NCBI GenBank assembly: GCA_902781315.1
Contig: CACZIT010000021.1
Location: 1 to 55,264 of the forward strand
From: an uncultured Prevotellaceae bacterium
Lineage (GTDB): Bacteria > Bacteroidota > Bacteroidia > Bacteroidales > Bacteroidaceae
Direction of reading: 5' to 3'
DNA: 55,264 nucleotides
Part shown: positions 8,358 through 17,161 of the stretch, one piece after another
How the letters are laid out: each line of letters starts with the position of its first letter
Position numbering within the stretch: the stretch's first letter is position 1
Program-made: the position numbers and the translations under genes
Notes under the pieces: model-generated
What the model was told of the DNA's origin: nothing
Database searches by the model: none
What the model saw: only the letters and a program-made list of their open reading frames with translations

Positions 8358-9931
8358 TGAAGACAATCATCCTTTCCGTACTTTCCCTGCTGTTCTCCGT
8401 AACGGCATCGGCGCAAGCCACAACGATTGCAAAACCGAGTCCTCAGCTGACTCCCGTCTCGAAAGTAACCGCCGACAAGCACGGCATCATCCGCGATCAG
8501 CCCGAGGGCGAGTATCGCATCTACGTGCGCGATGGCGGTGCAACCTATGCCACCATCTTCTTCATCAAGGAAAGCCAGGCCGGCATCGTGGAGGAAGTAG
8601 TGTTCAGTGAGGACGGCAAGAAGTGCTGGCTGAAGAACATCGTCTCGCACGCCACCACTTACACTTGGGTGGAAGGCAGCGTGGAGGGCAACACCATCAC
8701 CGTGCCCCTCGGCCAGATGGTCCACTGGTTCGACGACGGAAACTACGGCATGCGCCTGGCCCGCGTGAAGGTGGACGGCGACATCAACAAGTACACGGTA
8801 GACACGAAAGGCAGCGTGACGTTCACGATTGACGGCGACAAGCTGATTCTTAACGGCACCAGCGGCGACCCCGACGCATCGATATTCGACGGACTGGGCC
8901 TCGTCTATACGGATTCCTACGATGGCGAGTGGAGCTATTATCTTGACTATGAGACGGTGCTCACTTATCTGGATGAGAAACCGGTTACTCCGCCTGCCGA
9001 CCTCGAGACCGAGGCGTTCTCGATGGAGAATGAAGACTACGGCCACCTGATGGAAGTGGGCTTCTACGGCAATGATGTGTACATGAGGAAGGTGACCGAA
9101 AACAAGCTCGCCGACTCTTGGATTCGCGGCTACAAGGAAGACGGCAAGGTGGTGTTCCCCGCCCAGATGGCTGGTATCGGTGGTGCCTTTGCTTTCTACT
9201 TCTGCGGCATTGATGGCGTGAAAGAGGAAAACGAATATGGTGGCTATTCGTGGAAATATGAGTGGCCGGGCAGCGATCTGGTGTTCGACTACGACGAGGA
9301 AACCCGCACGTTTACTACTTCGCAGACCCTCATGCTGACCACCTCGCTGAACGCCAACGACGGACGCGGCGAAATATTCCACAGCCCGAAGCTGCGCCCC
9401 TATGAGGAGCATGCCGGCACACCCTCCGACCCGTCGGTGATAGCCTTCGTGGAGTATGCCGGCGGAGCTCTGAACGTGGCGATGTTCGTGGTGCCGCTGG
9501 TCGACACGGAGGGTCGCTTCATGGATCCTGAAAAGTTGTCCTATCGCCTCTTCGTGGACGACGACGAGCCCTACATCTTGTATCCCGACGAGTATGAAGC
9601 GCTCACGGAGCCGATGGAGGAGATTCCCTATCTCTACTCCGACCGCAAGGGTACCATCATCGAGAAAGCCTACGGACTCTACGTCTATCAGACTGGCTTC
9701 GACCGCTTCGGCATTCAGAGCATCTATCGCGGCGGCGGCGAGGAGCACATGTCGAACATCTGCTATTGGAACTTCAACGAGCCTGACCACGTAGACGGTA
9801 TTGCTAACGTTCAGGATGCAAAGCCCGTAGCCAGTTACGACATGACGGGCCGTCAGGTGGAACAGGTCAGGAAAGGCTTCTCCATCACTCGCATGAGCGA
9901 TGGCCGTGTAGTGAAAACGATTAGGAAGTAA
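8357..9931 (+). CDS. Secreted protein of unknown function with type IX-like C-terminal tail
   Basis: A 524-residue protein starting with a signal peptide (MKTIILSVLSLLFSVTASAQA). The body is rich in Asp, Gly and aromatic residues, consistent with beta-structure, and I recognise no catalytic motif. The last about 35 residues (SYDMTGRQ, then ITRMSDGRVVKTIRK) match the style of the tail on the preceding protein, so both probably use the same export or anchoring route. Its ATG overlaps the upstream stop (TAATG), indicating translational coupling. A bidirectional terminator follows. Confidence 0.7.
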   Translation: MKTIILSVLSLLFSVTASAQATTIAKPSPQLTPVSKVTADKHGIIRDQPEGEYRIYVRDGGATYATIFFIKESQAGIVEEVVFSEDGKKCWLKNIVSHATTYTWVEGSVEGNTITVPLGQMVHWFDDGNYGMRLARVKVDGDINKYTVDTKGSVTFTIDGDKLILNGTSGDPDASIFDGLGLVYTDSYDGEWSYYLDYETVLTYLDEKPVTPPADLETEAFSMENEDYGHLMEVGFYGNDVYMRKVTENKLADSWIRGYKEDGKVVFPAQMAGIGGAFAFYFCGIDGVKEENEYGGYSWKYEWPGSDLVFDYDEETRTFTTSQTLMLTTSLNANDGRGEIFHSPKLRPYEEHAGTPSDPSVIAFVEYAGGALNVAMFVVPLVDTEGRFMDPEKLSYRLFVDDDEPYILYPDEYEALTEPMEEIPYLYSDRKGTIIEKAYGLYVYQTGFDRFGIQSIYRGGGEEHMSNICYWNFNEPDHVDGIANVQDAKPVASYDMTGRQVEQVRKGFSITRMSDGRVVKTIRK

Positions 9932-9959
9932 TCCCCATACAGCGATAGCCTATTTTAAG

Positions 9960-10004
9960 AAGCGTGAGGACGGAGCAATGTTCCCGACCTCACGCTTTCT
10001 TTTT
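9960..10004. terminator. Bidirectional intrinsic terminator between convergent genes
   Basis: A perfect 10-bp stem AAGCGTGAGG / CCTCACGCTT (9960-9969 and 9988-9997) is followed by TTTCTTTTT on the plus strand and has A/T-rich flanks on the other side. It can serve the plus-strand secreted gene and the minus-strand hydrolase. Confidence 0.75.
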
Positions 10005-10011
10005 GCATCCT

Positions 10012-11757
10012 TTACCGCCGTTTTATCATGAAGAATCCCAGGCGGTGGGTGATGCCCTTGCGATTGAGCGATCGTAGCTGATAGAACCCTTCGGGCATCT
10101 GGCTCACGTCGAGGTATTGCCCTATATACGGACGGGTGGCGATGAGCTGTCCCTGCATGGTCTCGATGGCCACCACCTTCGCGTCGAGCGTAGAAGGCTT
10201 TTGCGGTAGTTCCAGCCTCCTGCCGTCGCAAGGCAAGAGTCCTGCTGCTACGGCATTTCCTTCACCACGATACTCGTCCTTTTCCACGCTCTGAAGGGGC
10301 TTGCTCTCGTTGCCGTAACGGTCGACGGTGGTCACGGCGTAGAAGTAGTCGCCTTTCGGCTTGAGCGTTATGTGCTTGTCGGCGACCCTCGTGGCAATGA
10401 TGTTGCGGGCATCGTTCACGTCAACCGGCCATGTGCGGCTGGCGTATAAATTATATAATAGGTGGTCGGCATCGTTGCTTTGCCAAATCAGGTCGACCAC
10501 ACCATTCGAATACTTTGTTTGCTGGAAAGCCTGGGGCGCTTGGGGTAGGGTAGGCGAGAGCCACGTCATAGGCGGAATCAAGGCTGGTGTCTGGTTGAAG
10601 CGTTGCGCAAAGCGATAGATGCCTTTCTCGTTGTCTGTCAGGAATTTACTGCGGAAGTGCGTGTGGCCCAGCCCCAGGTTGCGCAGCACGTTCATCTCCT
10701 GCGAAACCGTCACGAGCGGCCAGTTGCCTTCGTGCCGGGAAAGCATGTAGGTGGCCAGACCTGGAGCCACAATCTTGCCGTATGAGCGCTCCTGCCAGTC
10801 GATGGCGAAGGGATAGAAGTGGTTGTCGCGGAAGTACATCATGGGGAAGAGGGCATCCATCACGCCCGTACGCAACCATTCCTGGGCATCCTGGCAGACC
10901 ACCGTTCGGGCATTCCACCCACGCGACGAATAACGGCTCAGGTCGTCAGCTTTGCCGATGGGCGAGCAACTCATCATGACCCAGGGCTTCAGTCGCTTCA
11001 CCCGCTGGCTGATAGCCGTTGCGATGGCGGTGATGTTGCGTCGGCCTTGCTGGCGCGACACCTTTATCTTCCACGTTTCCGGATAGCGGATGTAGTCGAG
11101 ATGGATGCCGTCGACATCGTAGTTGCGCACGATTTCCTCGCAGATGTCGGCGAGATACGTGCCCGTCTGCATGTTCTCAGGGTCCATATAGCCATCGGGG
11201 CCAATCTTCTTGATGAGTTTTGGATAGCGCTTGCGAAGTTGCGTGCAACCGGCCGACGTCCATTTGCCCACGGGAATCGTCACCACCCACGCATGTAGCT
11301 GCATGCCGCGCTTGTGGCACTCGTCGATGGCGAACTTCAGCGCATCGTAGCCCGGACTCTTCCCGGGATTGCCGCTCAGACAGCCGTCCCACGGCTCCAT
11401 GCTGGAGGGATAGATGGTGGTGGCACGCACGCGGGTCTGAAGGAGCACGATGTTTGTGCCGACAGCCTTCAGCTGGTCGAGAATGGTGGTGAGTTCCCGT
11501 TGCTGCCGTTCTATGGACGAAGCAGAGCCGTTGGCGTAGGAGTGAGGCCAGTCGATGCCGCCGATAGTGGTGAGCCATACTGCGCGCACTTCGTACTTCG
11601 GCGAGGGAGCAAAAAGACAGTCAGAGGGATATTGCTCTTGAAAGGTTGGCGTGGTCGTCTGAGCATTGGCTGTCGTTGGGTATAAGGCGAAGACAAGACA
11701 TGCAGCCAAAGCATTTCTCCCCACCGTTTTTATGAATCTATATATGCTATTTGTCAT
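10012..11757 (-). CDS. GHL10-type (DUF187/YngK-like) glycoside hydrolase-like secreted protein
   Basis: The 581-residue protein has a signal peptide (to about residue 32, ATANAQ). A TIM-barrel-like domain of the glycosyl-hydrolase-like 10 family follows: EVRAVWLTTIGGIDWPHS near its start, then LLQTRVRATTIYPS and DGIHLDYIRYP. A fibronectin-like segment precedes a C-terminal tail (GFYQLRSL, GFFMIKRR) that resembles a type IX-like sorting end. The family is thought to cleave glycans, possibly peptidoglycan, but its chemistry is poorly defined. The start at 11757 is preferred: the in-frame ATG at 11835 lies upstream of the promoter boxes, so its codons would not be transcribed. It appears monocistronic. 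Confidence 0.8.
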   Translation of the reverse strand: MTNSIYRFIKTVGRNALAACLVFALYPTTANAQTTTPTFQEQYPSDCLFAPSPKYEVRAVWLTTIGGIDWPHSYANGSASSIERQQRELTTILDQLKAVGTNIVLLQTRVRATTIYPSSMEPWDGCLSGNPGKSPGYDALKFAIDECHKRGMQLHAWVVTIPVGKWTSAGCTQLRKRYPKLIKKIGPDGYMDPENMQTGTYLADICEEIVRNYDVDGIHLDYIRYPETWKIKVSRQQGRRNITAIATAISQRVKRLKPWVMMSCSPIGKADDLSRYSSRGWNARTVVCQDAQEWLRTGVMDALFPMMYFRDNHFYPFAIDWQERSYGKIVAPGLATYMLSRHEGNWPLVTVSQEMNVLRNLGLGHTHFRSKFLTDNEKGIYRFAQRFNQTPALIPPMTWLSPTLPQAPQAFQQTKYSNGVVDLIWQSNDADHLLYNLYASRTWPVDVNDARNIIATRVADKHITLKPKGDYFYAVTTVDRYGNESKPLQSVEKDEYRGEGNAVAAGLLPCDGRRLELPQKPSTLDAKVVAIETMQGQLIATRPYIGQYLDVSQMPEGFYQLRSLNRKGITHRLGFFMIKRR

Positions 11758-11778
11758 GTTATTTCCGTTTTCAATGTG

Positions 11779-11809
11779 CAAAGTTACGAATAAGTGAGCG
11801 AAATGCAAA
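11779..11809 (-). promoter_or_regulatory. Promoter of the GHL10 gene (shared 34-nt promoter family)
   Basis: On the minus strand TTTG (11809-11806) and TAACTTTG (11786-11779) are 19 nt apart. The whole interval, including the spacer GCTCACTTATTCG, is identical to the ABC-F promoter and nearly identical to the UpxY promoter. Confidence 0.75.
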
Positions 11810-11880
11810 GCAAAAAAAGAAGTTTTTGGTTTCATTTCCGAACGAAAGTAAGTTCGACAAATGTCAAAGTTACGAAAAAG

Positions 11881-11912
11881 TTTCTTAACTTCCCAATTTT
11901 TTGTTACCTTTG
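11881..11912 (+). promoter_or_regulatory. Promoter of the cstA-recR operon
   Basis: TACCTTTG at 11905-11912 with a weaker TTTC at 11881-11884 (20-nt spacer), 36 nt before the ATG at 11949. Confidence 0.55.
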
Positions 11913-11948
11913 CACATTATATCGTAAAACCTAAAGTAAAACGGTAAG

Positions 11949-13427
11949 ATGATTTCATTCGTTATTTCACTGGTAGCCCTCGTGTTAGGGTATTTCCTTT
12001 ATGGAAAGTTTGTTGAAAAAGTGTTCGGTCCCGACGACCGCCCCACACCAGCCGTTGCTAAGGCCGACGGCGTAGACTACATCGTGTTGCCCACGTGGAA
12101 GGTCTTCATGATTCAGTTTCTGAACATTGCCGGCACGGGGCCTATCTTCGGTGCCATCATGGGTGCCAAGTTTGGCCCGGTGGCCTATTTGTGGATAGTC
12201 TTCGGATGCATCTTTGCAGGAGCAGTCCACGACTATATGTGCGGCATGCTGTCAATTCGTAATGGTGGAGCCAACCTTCCCGACCTTGTCGGTGACTATC
12301 TTGGTGGCAAGACGCAAAAGGTGATGCTCGTGTTCTCCGTCCTGCTGCTCATGATGGTGGGCACGGTGTTTGTCTTTAGTCCTGCTGAAATCCTTACCCA
12401 GCTTTGGGAGCCTAAGGCCATCAGCAACCTGTTGGGACACAATGCTTTCTGGGTGACTATCATCTTCCTCTACTACATTCTGGCCACGATGCTGCCCGTA
12501 GACAAAATCATTGGCCGCATCTATCCACTCTTTGCTTTCTCGCTGATGTTCATGGCCGTAGCCCTCATGGTGGTGCTCTTTGTGAAGATGCCCGTCCTGC
12601 CTGAGGTTTGGGACGGACTTGGCAATCGCGGTGCCGATACGCTGGGCTTCACAGATCCCGTCTTCCCCTGCCTCTTCATCACCATCGCCTGCGGAGCCAT
12701 CAGCGGCTTCCACGCCACGCAGAGTCCGCTCATGGCCCGTTGCGTGAAGAGCGAGCGTATGGCCCGACCGGTGTTCTACGGAGCGATGATTACCGAAGGC
12801 ATCGTTGCCCTCATCTGGGCTACCGTTGCCATGTACTTCTTCTACAACCAGCCCACTCCCGGCTTTGAGCTCATGGAGGCTGCACAGACCACAGGCGCCC
12901 ACACGTCGGCACCCAGCGTGGTGAACATCGTGTGCAATTCTTGGCTGGGCATCTTTGGTGGTATCCTGGCCCTGCTGGGTGTTGTGGCTGCTCCCATCAC
13001 CAGTGGCGACACAGCCTTCCGTAGTGCCCGACTCATCATTGCCGACTTCCTGCATTTCGAACAGCACTCCATCCGCCGCCGCCTGATAGTGTGTATCCCG
13101 ATGTTTGCCGCTGCTATTGCCCTGCTCATGTGGCAGATGGCCGATGCCGACGGCTTCCAGAAGATTTGGAGTTGGTTTGGCTGGTCCAACCAGACACTCT
13201 CTGTGTTCACGCTCTGGACAGCCACCGTCTACCTCGTGCAAGAGAAGAAACCTTTCTGGATGACGCTCATTCCCGCCCTCTTCATGACCACCGTCTGTTC
13301 CACGTTCCTGCTCATCTCGAAGCAGGCCTTCGGACTGCCGCCGGTTGTCTCCTACACGGGCAGCGTTGTCGTGCTTGTCATAGCCGTTGCGTGGTTCTTC
13401 ACGTGGCTGAGAAAGAATAAAGCTTAA
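11949..13427 (+). CDS. cstA: CstA-family carbon starvation protein (pyruvate/peptide transporter)
   Basis: A 492-residue inner-membrane protein with about 13 hydrophobic segments. It carries conserved CstA features: the N-terminal [34 protein letters not shown], and the [14 protein letters not shown] and [13 protein letters not shown] stretches. It is the short form common in Bacteroidota, lacking the long C-terminal extension of the about 700-residue E. coli protein. Family members import pyruvate, with peptide uptake also proposed, when carbon is scarce. It heads an operon; recR begins 8 nt after its stop. Confidence 0.85.
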   Translation: MISFVISLVALVLGYFLYGKFVEKVFGPDDRPTPAVAKADGVDYIVLPTWKVFMIQFLNIAGTGPIFGAIMGAKFGPVAYLWIVFGCIFAGAVHDYMCGMLSIRNGGANLPDLVGDYLGGKTQKVMLVFSVLLLMMVGTVFVFSPAEILTQLWEPKAISNLLGHNAFWVTIIFLYYILATMLPVDKIIGRIYPLFAFSLMFMAVALMVVLFVKMPVLPEVWDGLGNRGADTLGFTDPVFPCLFITIACGAISGFHATQSPLMARCVKSERMARPVFYGAMITEGIVALIWATVAMYFFYNQPTPGFELMEAAQTTGAHTSAPSVVNIVCNSWLGIFGGILALLGVVAAPITSGDTAFRSARLIIADFLHFEQHSIRRRLIVCIPMFAAAIALLMWQMADADGFQKIWSWFGWSNQTLSVFTLWTATVYLVQEKKPFWMTLIPALFMTTVCSTFLLISKQAFGLPPVVSYTGSVVVLVIAVAWFFTWLRKNKA

Positions 13428-13435
13428 TAAATATC

Positions 13436-14047
13436 GTGGAACAGCAATATCCGTCGACACTCCTCGAAAAGGCCGTGCAGGAGTTTTCAAAACTGCCTGG
13501 CATCGGCCGCAAGACGGCCTTGCGCCTGTCGCTCTTCCTGTTGCGGCAAGACACCGATAGCGTCGATGCTTTCGGCGAGGCTATGGTCAGGCTGAAGCAC
13601 GACGTGCGCTATTGCTCCGTCTGCCACAACATCAGCGATACCGACGTTTGCCCCATCTGTGCCGACCATCGCCGCGACGGCTCCCTCATCTGTGTCGTCG
13701 AAAACATTCAAGACGTAATGGCTGTCGAGAACACGCAGCAGTTCAATGGACTCTACCACGTTCTGGGCGGCATCATCTCACCGATGGATGGCATTGGCCC
13801 CAGCGACATCGAGATTGACTCGCTGGTCAGCCGGGTCGAGAAGGGCGGAGTCAGCGAAGTCATTCTGGCTCTCAGCTCCACGATGGAGGGCGACACAACC
13901 AATTTCTATATCTCCCGCCGCCTGGCCCACACGGGTGTGAAACTTAGCGTCATAGCCCGGGGCATCAGCGTCGGCGACGAACTGGAATATACCGACGAGG
14001 TGACGCTTGGCCGTTCCATCCTCAATAGAACCCCTTTAAATAGTTAA
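13436..14047 (+). CDS. recR: RecR, recombination mediator protein
   Basis: A 203-residue protein of normal family length that helps load RecA at gapped DNA in the RecFOR pathway. The N-terminal helix-hairpin-helix is [12 protein letters not shown]. The zinc finger Cys60-x2-Cys63-x8-Cys72-x2-Cys75 follows, then the Toprim domain with [13 protein letters not shown] and the [12 protein letters not shown] loop. The start is a GTG at 13436; no in-frame ATG lies nearby and the N-terminal residues fit RecR. It lies 8 nt after cstA and 5 nt before the next gene. Confidence 0.95.
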   Translation: MEQQYPSTLLEKAVQEFSKLPGIGRKTALRLSLFLLRQDTDSVDAFGEAMVRLKHDVRYCSVCHNISDTDVCPICADHRRDGSLICVVENIQDVMAVENTQQFNGLYHVLGGIISPMDGIGPSDIEIDSLVSRVEKGGVSEVILALSSTMEGDTTNFYISRRLAHTGVKLSVIARGISVGDELEYTDEVTLGRSILNRTPLNS

Positions 14048-14052
14048 TCTTA

Positions 14053-14472
14053 ATGGAAAGAATACAACGTGTACTGATGATCAGCTTCTGGTGCAACCTT
14101 TTACTGACCCTTGTCGTAGTCGTCCTGGGCGAATTAGAGTGGTTGCCCTTCACGGGAGCCAATGGTGGCAAGACGACAGAGTTCTACTTGCTGACCGCTA
14201 TGGAACTGATTACCATTTGCATCATCCCCCTGGCCTTGCGCCTGTTTAAGTTCAAGAAAGTGAAAAGGCAACTGGCCGATGGGCGTGAGGAAGCGCTTGG
14301 CAAGTGGGCTCTCTATCGGCTCGACATGCTCAGCGTGCCGATGTTCATTAATGCTGTGCTCTATTACGTCTATCAGCACGCGGCCTTCGGCTATCTGGCC
14401 ATCATCCTTTTCCTCTGCCTGTTCTTCATCTATCCCAGCATGTCGCGTTGCCAGTCTGAATTAGAGGATTAA
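14053..14472 (+). CDS. Small conserved membrane protein of unknown function
   Basis: A 139-residue protein with four likely membrane helices (about residues 7-25, 45-63, 94-108 and 113-128) and a basic cytoplasmic loop (KFKKVKRQ). I recognise no motif. It lies 5 nt after recR and 2 nt before the glycosyltransferase, so it is co-transcribed with them. Confidence 0.75.
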   Translation: MERIQRVLMISFWCNLLLTLVVVVLGELEWLPFTGANGGKTTEFYLLTAMELITICIIPLALRLFKFKKVKRQLADGREEALGKWALYRLDMLSVPMFINAVLYYVYQHAAFGYLAIILFLCLFFIYPSMSRCQSELED

Positions 14473-14474
14473 AA

Positions 14475-15665
14475 ATGAAACTCACGGTAGTCATAGTCAG
14501 TTACAACGTCAGGGACTACATTGCCCAGTGTCTTCTCTCGTTGAGTCGTGCCCTGCAGGGGCTTGAGGCCGAGGTGTATGTTGTAGACAATCATTCACAC
14601 GACGACACCGTGGCCTATCTGCGCGAACAGTTTCCTGAAGTCACCGTCATAGCCAGCAACCACAACCTGGGCTTTGCCCGCGCCAACAACATTGCTATTC
14701 GCCAGACGCAGGGCAGCTATGTGCTGCTGCTCAATCCCGACACCATCGTTGCCGAATCAACCATTTCGGAAGCCCTCACCTTCATGGACGACCATCCCGA
14801 AGCGGGCGGACTGGGTGTACGCATGCTGCGCGACGACGGTTTCGACGCCAAGGAGTCGCGGCGCGGATTGCCCACGCCTTCCGTCGCTTTCTATAAGATG
14901 AGCGGCCTCTGCTCTCGTTTCCCGAAGAGTCGCCGTTTCGGCCACTACTACATGGGCTATCTTCCCTGGGACGAGCCCGCCCAGATTGAAGTCATCAGCG
15001 GTGCCTTCTGCCTGCTGCGCCGTGAGGCGCTCGACAAGATAGGCCTGCTCGACGAAGACTTCTTCATGTATGGCGAGGACATCGACCTCAGCTATCGTCT
15101 GCTGAAGGGTGGCTATCAGAACTGGTACCTTCCCGCGAAGATTCTTCACTACAAAGGCGAATCCACGCAGAAGTCCTCCTTCCGCTACGTCCATGTGTTC
15201 TACGATGCCATGCTCATCTTCTTCCGCAAGCACTACGCCCACGCAAGCCTCTTGCTGAGCCTCCCCATCAAGGCGGCCATCTATGGAAAGGCTTTCGTAG
15301 AGCTGTGTCGCATGCAGTTGCAGAGGACCCGTCGCAGCTTGGGCTTCGTCAGCTCGCGTCCTCAGCAGTTGCCGCTCTTTGTCTTCATCGGCACCAGCGA
15401 GCACCTTTCAGCCTGCCGCCAGTTGGCAGCCGAGAAAGGACTTGACGCCCGGTTTGTTGAAGGAACCAGCCAGTCGCTGCCCGACGGACATCTCTCCCTG
15501 TCGCTGCCCGAAGAGCAGGCCATCTATGTTGTCTACGACATAGAGGCTTATAGCTTCTCCTCCATCTTCGACATCTTCTCTCGTAAGCCCTCCGTGCGCA
15601 TTGCTATGGGAACCTATCTGCCCGGCTCCAATACCGTCATCACCACCGAAGAAATCCTGAAATGA
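14475..15665 (+). CDS. Family 2 glycosyltransferase (WbbL/rhamnosyltransferase-like)
   Basis: A 396-residue GT-A-fold enzyme. The N-terminus VVIVSYNVRDYI is the nucleotide-binding strand, LLLNPDTI is the metal-binding DxD equivalent, and DEDFFMYGEDIDLSYR supplies the expected catalytic/acceptor acidic residues. About 110 residues beyond the core fold lack recognisable motifs. Such enzymes transfer a sugar from a nucleotide donor to lipid-linked glycans at the inner face of the membrane; donor and acceptor cannot be read here. It overlaps the following gene by 4 nt. Confidence 0.85.
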   Translation: MKLTVVIVSYNVRDYIAQCLLSLSRALQGLEAEVYVVDNHSHDDTVAYLREQFPEVTVIASNHNLGFARANNIAIRQTQGSYVLLLNPDTIVAESTISEALTFMDDHPEAGGLGVRMLRDDGFDAKESRRGLPTPSVAFYKMSGLCSRFPKSRRFGHYYMGYLPWDEPAQIEVISGAFCLLRREALDKIGLLDEDFFMYGEDIDLSYRLLKGGYQNWYLPAKILHYKGESTQKSSFRYVHVFYDAMLIFFRKHYAHASLLLSLPIKAAIYGKAFVELCRMQLQRTRRSLGFVSSRPQQLPLFVFIGTSEHLSACRQLAAEKGLDARFVEGTSQSLPDGHLSLSLPEEQAIYVVYDIEAYSFSSIFDIFSRKPSVRIAMGTYLPGSNTVITTEEILK

Positions 15666-16171
15666 ATTTACCCACGATTACCCTCCGGGCCTTGGAGCCC
15701 GAAGACCTCGACGAACTCTATGCCATCGAGAACGACACCGAAATTTGGGACGTCGGCCACACCAACGTGCCTTACTCCCGCTATGCGCTCCACGACTACA
15801 TTGCCCATGCTTCGGCCGACATCTATGCCGACCGTCAGGTGCGGCTCATGATTGTGAGCGGGGAGGGGAGTGCTGTCGGTCTGGTCGATGTCGTCAACTA
15901 CGCCCCTCAGCACCAGCGGGCCGAGGTGGGCATCGTCGTCAAGAAGCCTTTCCGCAACGCGGGCTACGGCCATGCTGCCCTTCAGGCTGTCATCGACTAC
16001 GCCCGTCGCTTCTGGCATCTCCATCAACTTTATGCCCTCATCGATGTTGACAACGAAACTTCTCTCCATCTTTTCGCCGAAATGGGTTTCATTGATGGCG
16101 GAAGGCTGAAATCGTGGCTCTTCGACGGCAAAAACTACCACGATGTGTGCCTGATGCAAACTTTTTTGTAA
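15662..16171 (+). CDS. GNAT-family N-acetyltransferase (RimJ/SpeG-like)
   Basis: A 169-residue protein with the GNAT fold. ITLRALEPEDLDELYAIEN opens the domain, AEVGIVVKKPFRNAGYGHAAL is the acetyl-CoA loop (V-x-x-x-x-R-N-x-G-Y-G), and LHLFAEMGFIDGGR closes it. This is the RimJ/SpeG-type subgroup that acetylates protein N-termini or polyamines; the substrate is unknown. The ATGA overlap with the glycosyltransferase indicates translational coupling. It is the last gene of the cstA operon. Confidence 0.85.
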   Translation: MNLPTITLRALEPEDLDELYAIENDTEIWDVGHTNVPYSRYALHDYIAHASADIYADRQVRLMIVSGEGSAVGLVDVVNYAPQHQRAEVGIVVKKPFRNAGYGHAALQAVIDYARRFWHLHQLYALIDVDNETSLHLFAEMGFIDGGRLKSWLFDGKNYHDVCLMQTFL

Positions 16172-16187
16172 AAAAGTGCCGATAAGA

Positions 16188-16219
16188 TTTGGTAGAACCA
16201 AAAAATATCACTACCTTTG
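16188..16219 (+). promoter_or_regulatory. Promoter of the tRNA-Asp pair
   Basis: TTTG at 16188-16191 and TACCTTTG at 16212-16219 are separated by 20 nt, 29 nt before the first tRNA. Confidence 0.65.
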
Positions 16220-16248
16220 CATCCGCAATTCGGAAACAAGCCGAGATT

Positions 16249-16322
16249 GGTGCGTTAGTTCAGTAGGTTAGAATGCCTGCCTGTCACGCAGGAGGTCACG
16301 AGTTCGAGTCTCGTACGCACCG
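16249..16322 (+). tRNA. tRNA-Asp (anticodon GTC), copy 1
   Basis: A 74-nt cloverleaf: acceptor GGTGCGT / ACGCACC, anticodon stem CCTGC / GCAGG around loop CTGTCAC, T arm with GTTCGAGTC, and discriminator G. No CCA is encoded. Confidence 0.95.
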
Positions 16323-16359
16323 CTTCTCAGAGCGGATGAACAAAGAAATTGCAAACTGA

Positions 16360-16433
16360 GGTGCGTTAGTTCAGTAGGTTAGAATGCCTGCCTGTCACGC
16401 AGGAGGTCACGAGTTCGAGTCTCGTACGCACCG
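16360..16433 (+). tRNA. tRNA-Asp (anticodon GTC), copy 2
   Basis: Identical to the first copy across all 74 nt and separated from it by 37 nt, so the two are probably one transcript. A terminator hairpin begins 6 nt after it. Confidence 0.95.
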
Positions 16434-16438
16434 CAGAA

Positions 16439-16465
16439 GGAAGTCCTGAGCGACTTCCTTTTTTT
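16439..16465 (+). terminator. Intrinsic terminator of the tRNA-Asp transcript
   Basis: Stem GGAAGTC / GACTTCC with a 6-nt loop, followed by seven T residues. Confidence 0.85.
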
Positions 16466-16560
16466 GTTTCCATCCTCTTCCTCATGCCAAAAGAGCTGGT
16501 ATCTTATTAGTTAAGCGATGGGCCATCATGCTTTGGCTTCTCAAAAAAAATGACTTTTGC

Positions 16561-16591
16561 TTTGCATTTCGCTCACTTATTAGTATCTTTG
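16561..16591 (+). promoter_or_regulatory. Promoter of the UpxY-like gene (shared promoter family)
   Basis: TTTG at 16561-16564 and TATCTTTG at 16584-16591, 19 nt apart, with the same spacer as the GHL10 and ABC-F promoters except for one base. The -7 box is 21 nt before the ATG at 16613, so the leader is very short. Confidence 0.75.
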
Positions 16592-16612
16592 CACCTCGAA
16601 AGAAAACATTTC

Positions 16613-17161
16613 ATGGAAACAGAGACCCTACAAGACCAGACTCCTTGGTACGCGCTGAAGCTCTATTCGGCGCGCCAGAAAGCCGTCAGCCAGTGGTTGC
16701 AGGAGCAGGGCATCGAGTATTTCGTGCCCATGCACTACGTCGATATCGAGCTCGAAGGACGCGTCAAACACGTTCTCCGCCCTGTGGTGTCGAATTTGGT
16801 CTTTGTCAAGAAATCCTTCGACGTGAAGGAGTTCCTGAAAGAAGTTGCCCTCTCGGGCCACAAGCTATCCATCATGACCAAGAGCCGCGTAAACCGCGAG
16901 TACTCCGAGATTCCCGCCCGCGAGATGTGGGAGTTTCAGGTCATGTGCAATCCCGAGGTGGAATTGCGAAAGTATCTCTCCAACCAGGAGGCAAAGTTAA
17001 AGGCCGGCACTCCTGTTTTTGTGAAGTACGGGCCTTTAAAAGGATTGAGCGGCAAGTTGGTGCGCTCAGAAAAAAAGTATTATCTTCTTAAGGAAGTTCC
17101 CGGCTTGGGCGTCATGCTCAAGGTGTCGCGCTGGTGCTGCGTGCCTATGGAGCAGGACTAA
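16613..17161 (+). CDS. UpxY-like NusG-paralogue transcription antiterminator
   Basis: A 182-residue protein related to NusG/RfaH. The NGN domain begins [26 protein letters not shown]... and includes the conserved [11 protein letters not shown] core. A C-terminal KOW-like segment ([21 protein letters not shown]) follows. In Bacteroides, UpxY proteins bind RNA polymerase and let it read through the long leaders of capsular polysaccharide operons, and they normally sit first in such an operon. Here the next gene is convergent and overlaps the stop by 4 nt, so this copy is orphaned. The start at 16613 is fixed by the promoter, which lies inside the longer frame. Confidence 0.8.
   Translation: METETLQDQTPWYALKLYSARQKAVSQWLQEQGIEYFVPMHYVDIELEGRVKHVLRPVVSNLVFVKKSFDVKEFLKEVALSGHKLSIMTKSRVNREYSEIPAREMWEFQVMCNPEVELRKYLSNQEAKLKAGTPVFVKYGPLKGLSGKLVRSEKKYYLLKEVPGLGVMLKVSRWCCVPMEQD

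Noticed and set aside
11757-11835. N-terminal extension of the GHL10 protein (and similar ones at 16550, 36613, 37037 and 52750)
   Set aside because: These extensions run through the promoter boxes and encode the recurring [11 protein letters not shown]-type peptide; they are non-coding promoter DNA.
14475-17161. Capsule or O-antigen locus suggested by a glycosyltransferase plus an UpxY-like gene
   Set aside because: The glycosyltransferase belongs to the cstA-recR operon and lies upstream of the UpxY-like gene; no flippase, polymerase or sugar-nucleotide genes are present.
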